From Acidobacteriota bacterium (GTDB taxonomy: Bacteria > Acidobacteriota > Terriglobia > Terriglobales > Acidobacteriaceae): DNA of 15,057 bases. Made by a program: the position numbers and the translations under genes. The DNA lies in assembly GCA_021851465.1 (NCBI GenBank), contig JAJZDL010000045.1, positions 1-15,057 on the forward strand, written 5' to 3'. This document shows positions 13,009-15,057 of this stretch, in pieces. The stretch's first letter is position 1. The number at the start of each line of letters is the position of its first letter. The notes under the pieces are model-generated. The model was not told the DNA's origin. It worked only from the letters and a program-made list of their open reading frames with translations, and made no database searches.

Positions 13009-14106
13009 TCAAATAATCGCTATGGGAATTGGGTAGGGTAACGCAATGGGAGTTGCGGAACCTCCGGGGTAGGTGAGGATGAGGTTTCGGTCGAGGGCCT
13101 CGCGGCGAACGTAGCCGAGGGCGATCTGCACAGGGCTGGAAGCGGTGCGTTCGGCGATGGACGAGGTTGCAGGGCCTGCTTTGGGGACATGGATGGATGC
13201 AACGCTGGTGAGTTCCCCGGCGGGCTTCGATTCGGCTGCAAGTACGGTGCCTGGTTCGGGGAGAGAACCGGTCAGAGCAAAGCCGCTGAAGCTGCGGTGA
13301 ACATTGCCGCGCGAGCGGATGCGCTCGACGATCTCCTGGCCGAGATAGCAGCCCTTGGCGAAGTGCAGGGCCCGGGACTGAACACCAATGGGGCTGGTCT
13401 CCTGCGGCAGGTCGTGGGCCGCCTCGGAGTTGCGGATATCGGCACCGTAGCGCGGCGTGCCTTCGATGACACGGAGTTGTTCGAGGGCCTCTGGCGAAAT
13501 GGCGCTTGCCCCGGCTTCGCGGATAGCGGCAGCGAGACGCTGGATCGTCGCCGGATCAGACCAGAGTTCAATGCGTGGGAGCAGAGGGCTATATGTGTGC
13601 AAAATGTCGAGCGGAGCGGCGTTCCAGAGCGTGGGTTGCAGGCGGAGGGTTGCGAACTGACCGACAGGCAAGGTGAGACATTGAAGGATCGACACGGCCC
13701 TGGGGCCTGCTAGGAGGATGCCATTGCGCGACTCGGTAACGTCGGACAGTTCGACATCGTCCATGATGATGAACTTGTCGAGGTGTTGGTGGATCGTTTC
13801 AATCTGAGCCGTGTCCGTTTCAAGCCGGAATGCAGGTTGGCCGGCGACTGGTTCGCGGTAGATGGTGCAGTCGCCCAGTATCCGGCCCTGGGCGTTGAGC
13901 AGAAAGTTGTAGTTGCCCTCGCCCGGCAGCAACGACTGGAGATTGTTGGTGACCATGCCGTTGAGCCAGCGGGCCGCGTCTGGCCCCGCGATACGGAGAA
14001 AGCTGCGCTGGCCTGTGAGCGCAACGACGGCAGCGCCGCTCAGCATGGCAGCGAGCTGCGCACTTGCGGTGAGATGCGCATCTGCGGAGTGGAGTGTGGT
14101 GGCCAT
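13009..14106 (-). CDS. ygfZ: Folate-binding YgfZ/GcvT-fold protein
   Basis: YgfZ-family proteins bind folate on a GcvT-like fold and help maintain certain [4Fe-4S] enzymes such as MiaB-type radical-SAM proteins. The 365 residues contain the diagnostic motif KGCYLGQE (251-258) with the conserved cysteine Cys253, followed by IVERIRSRG. Other matches are FLRIAGPDAARWLNGMVTN near the N-terminus, LLNAQGRILGD (69-79) and LRVIEGTPRYGAD (211-223). The C-terminus is proline- and isoleucine-rich (PYPIPIAII) and slightly longer than in E. coli YgfZ. A glycine-cleavage T-protein is less likely because of KGCYxGQE and the absence of gcvH or gcvP. ATG 14106 has no Shine-Dalgarno sequence, but a TATAAT box lies 33 bases upstream. 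It is first in a run with DUF1844, hydrolase and ribF. Confidence 0.93.
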   Translation of the reverse strand: MATTLHSADAHLTASAQLAAMLSGAAVVALTGQRSFLRIAGPDAARWLNGMVTNNLQSLLPGEGNYNFLLNAQGRILGDCTIYREPVAGQPAFRLETDTAQIETIHQHLDKFIIMDDVELSDVTESRNGILLAGPRAVSILQCLTLPVGQFATLRLQPTLWNAAPLDILHTYSPLLPRIELWSDPATIQRLAAAIREAGASAISPEALEQLRVIEGTPRYGADIRNSEAAHDLPQETSPIGVQSRALHFAKGCYLGQEIVERIRSRGNVHRSFSGFALTGSLPEPGTVLAAESKPAGELTSVASIHVPKAGPATSSIAERTASSPVQIALGYVRREALDRNLILTYPGGSATPIALPYPIPIAII

Positions 14107-14139
14107 ATCGGAGGCAGCGTAAAACTGCGTACACTGTTG

Positions 14140-14145
14140 ATTATA
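14140..14145 (-). promoter_or_regulatory. TATAAT -10 box upstream of ygfZ
   Basis: The minus strand reads CGCTATAATC, a perfect sigma-70 -10 hexamer, 33 bases before the ygfZ ATG. No good -35 box lies 16-18 bases upstream. The near-palindrome ACCGGTTCGAACGGT (14149-14163) just beyond it could be an operator shared with the divergent peptidase gene. Confidence 0.4.
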
Positions 14146-14168
14146 GCGACCGGTTCGAACGGTTGCGC

Positions 14169-14173
14169 GGAGG
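14169..14173 (+). promoter_or_regulatory. Ribosome-binding site fixing a TTG start
   Basis: GGAGG lies seven bases before TTG 14181. The next in-frame ATG (14259) falls inside the signal peptide and has no such site, so translation most likely begins at the TTG. Confidence 0.65.
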
Positions 14174-14180
14174 TCTGCCG

Positions 14181-15057
14181 TTGAGTTTGCAGCGGAACGC
14201 AGTTGGGTTGCGGGGAGGTCGCGTACAGAGGCTTGCGCGGCTCCTACTGACGTTGGTTATGCTTGCGCTGTTGGAGACGATAGGATGCCGCCCGCAGGCG
14301 CAGACTGCTCCGCCACCCACGGCCAGCGCACCGACAGCAACGCAGGGCGACAAGTCGCACCCACCGCTGACCAAAGAGCAGGGCAAGGAACTGTTCCGCT
14401 CGGTCGACGAGATTCTTTCATTCGTAAATGCCGACACGGATCTGCCGATCGACCATAGCGTGAAACGCAAGCTGATTTCGCGCGCGGAGGTGAACAAGAT
14501 CCTGCGCGAGAAGTTCGACGAGGACCAGGGCGCGAAGCGGTTGCAACGCTCGGAGATCGTACTGAAGAAGTTCGGGCTGCTGGATCGCGACGTCCATTTG
14601 CGGTCGTTCATGATTTCGCTGCTGACCGAGCAGGTGGCGGGCTTCTACGACGACAAGACGAAGACGGTGAACCTGCTGGACTGGATCGACCCGGAGGACC
14701 AAAAGCCGGTGCTGGCGCATGAGCTGACCCATGCGCTACAAGACCAGCGGGTGGGACTTGCCAAGTGGTCGGAGGTAAGTTCGGACGAGCTTGCAAAAAA
14801 CGCGGAGGAGGACAACCAGCACATCCAGGCCGACGAGGCGGACACGGCGCGCGAGGCTGTGGCAGAGGGCCAGGCGATGGTGGTCTACGTCGATTACTCG
14901 TTGCGCGCGACCGGCAAGACACTACAGAATTCGCCGCAGTTGCTGGAACGGCTGAAGGACTCCATGGCGGACACCAGCGGATCGCCGATTCTGGCGCGCG
15001 CGCCTCTGCTGTTGCAGAAGTCACTGCTGTTTCCCTACAGTGCGGGACTGGGCTTCG
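14181..15057 (+). CDS. Exported zinc metallopeptidase (HEXXH), C-terminus cut off
   Basis: 292 codons are visible before the window ends. With the TTG start the chain opens with a basic region (SLQRNAVGLRGGRVQRLAR), a hydrophobic core (LLLTLVMLALLETIG) and Cys36, so it is an exported protein and perhaps a lipoprotein, although TIGC is a poor lipobox. A Pro/Ala/Thr-rich linker (41-62) follows. The peptidase region has QVAGFYDDKTKTVNLLD (151-167) and the zinc motif HELTH (180-184) in VLAHELTHALQDQ; Glu229 in AVAEGQAMVVY is a candidate third ligand. This layout matches uncharacterised Acidobacteria gluzincin-like proteins that I recall but cannot name exactly. Substrate and length are unknown. 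It is divergent from ygfZ across 74 bp. Confidence 0.85.
   Translation, partial: MSLQRNAVGLRGGRVQRLARLLLTLVMLALLETIGCRPQAQTAPPPTASAPTATQGDKSHPPLTKEQGKELFRSVDEILSFVNADTDLPIDHSVKRKLISRAEVNKILREKFDEDQGAKRLQRSEIVLKKFGLLDRDVHLRSFMISLLTEQVAGFYDDKTKTVNLLDWIDPEDQKPVLAHELTHALQDQRVGLAKWSEVSSDELAKNAEEDNQHIQADEADTAREAVAEGQAMVVYVDYSLRATGKTLQNSPQLLERLKDSMADTSGSPILARAPLLLQKSLLFPYSAGLGF

Noticed and set aside
1..15057. CRISPR arrays, tRNA or rRNA genes, prophage, toxin-antitoxin or defence genes
   Set aside because: No regularly spaced repeats, no RNA-gene signatures and no matching protein motifs were found on either strand.

Overview
The window looks like chromosomal DNA of an Acidobacteriia-type bacterium (Granulicella/Edaphobacter/Terriglobus relatives). 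This rests on high GC, a fused two-part E1 2-oxoacid dehydrogenase, a DUF1844 gene beside a PhnP-like hydrolase and ribF, and intergenic repeats that read 'HSERSEE' when translated. The assignment is from memory of such genomes, not from a search. No tRNA, rRNA, CRISPR array, phage gene or transposase gene is visible.

Layout. 1-202: 5' end of an outer-membrane protein gene (minus), then about 300 bp of repeat-bearing spacer. 508-2217: secreted subtilisin-like protease (minus), divergent from a small exported cupin (2341-2784, plus), which is followed by a 775-residue fused E1 alpha/beta of a branched-chain 2-oxoacid dehydrogenase type (2857-5184, plus). 5189-5369: a possible gene remnant joined to a palindromic repeat. 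5370-9226: a tight minus-strand operon pgk-larA-glycerate 2-kinase, the last two overlapping by ATGA. 9406-9969: a small outer-membrane beta-barrel (plus) ending in a clear hairpin. 9970-10372: a gene-poor spacer that ends in a 149-bp MITE-like element. 10373-14106: four minus-strand genes in transcription order ygfZ, DUF1844, PhnP-like metallo-beta-lactamase-fold hydrolase, ribF. 14181-end: a divergent, truncated gene for an exported zinc metallopeptidase that starts with TTG.

Most notable points. (1) The MITE-like element has CTAG/TA ends of the IS630 type and sits exactly in the ribF stop codon. Because the element begins with G, the TAG stop is rebuilt after insertion. (2) A nickel-dependent LarA-family racemase is translationally coupled to a glycerate 2-kinase and lies behind pgk, which suggests a glycerate (or related 2-hydroxyacid) racemase feeding lower glycolysis. 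(3) G/C strand skew switches sign for the block of about 5.2-10.2 kb. Both edges carry repeats and the left edge carries a possible truncated gene, which would fit an old local rearrangement.

Functionally the window mixes central carbon metabolism (Pgk, glycerate kinase, LarA homologue, E1), cofactor and Fe-S support (RibF, YgfZ) and envelope or exported proteins (two beta-barrels, subtilase, cupin, metallopeptidase). Gene functions rest on motifs read by eye. Start codons of the subtilase and the E1 fusion are uncertain.
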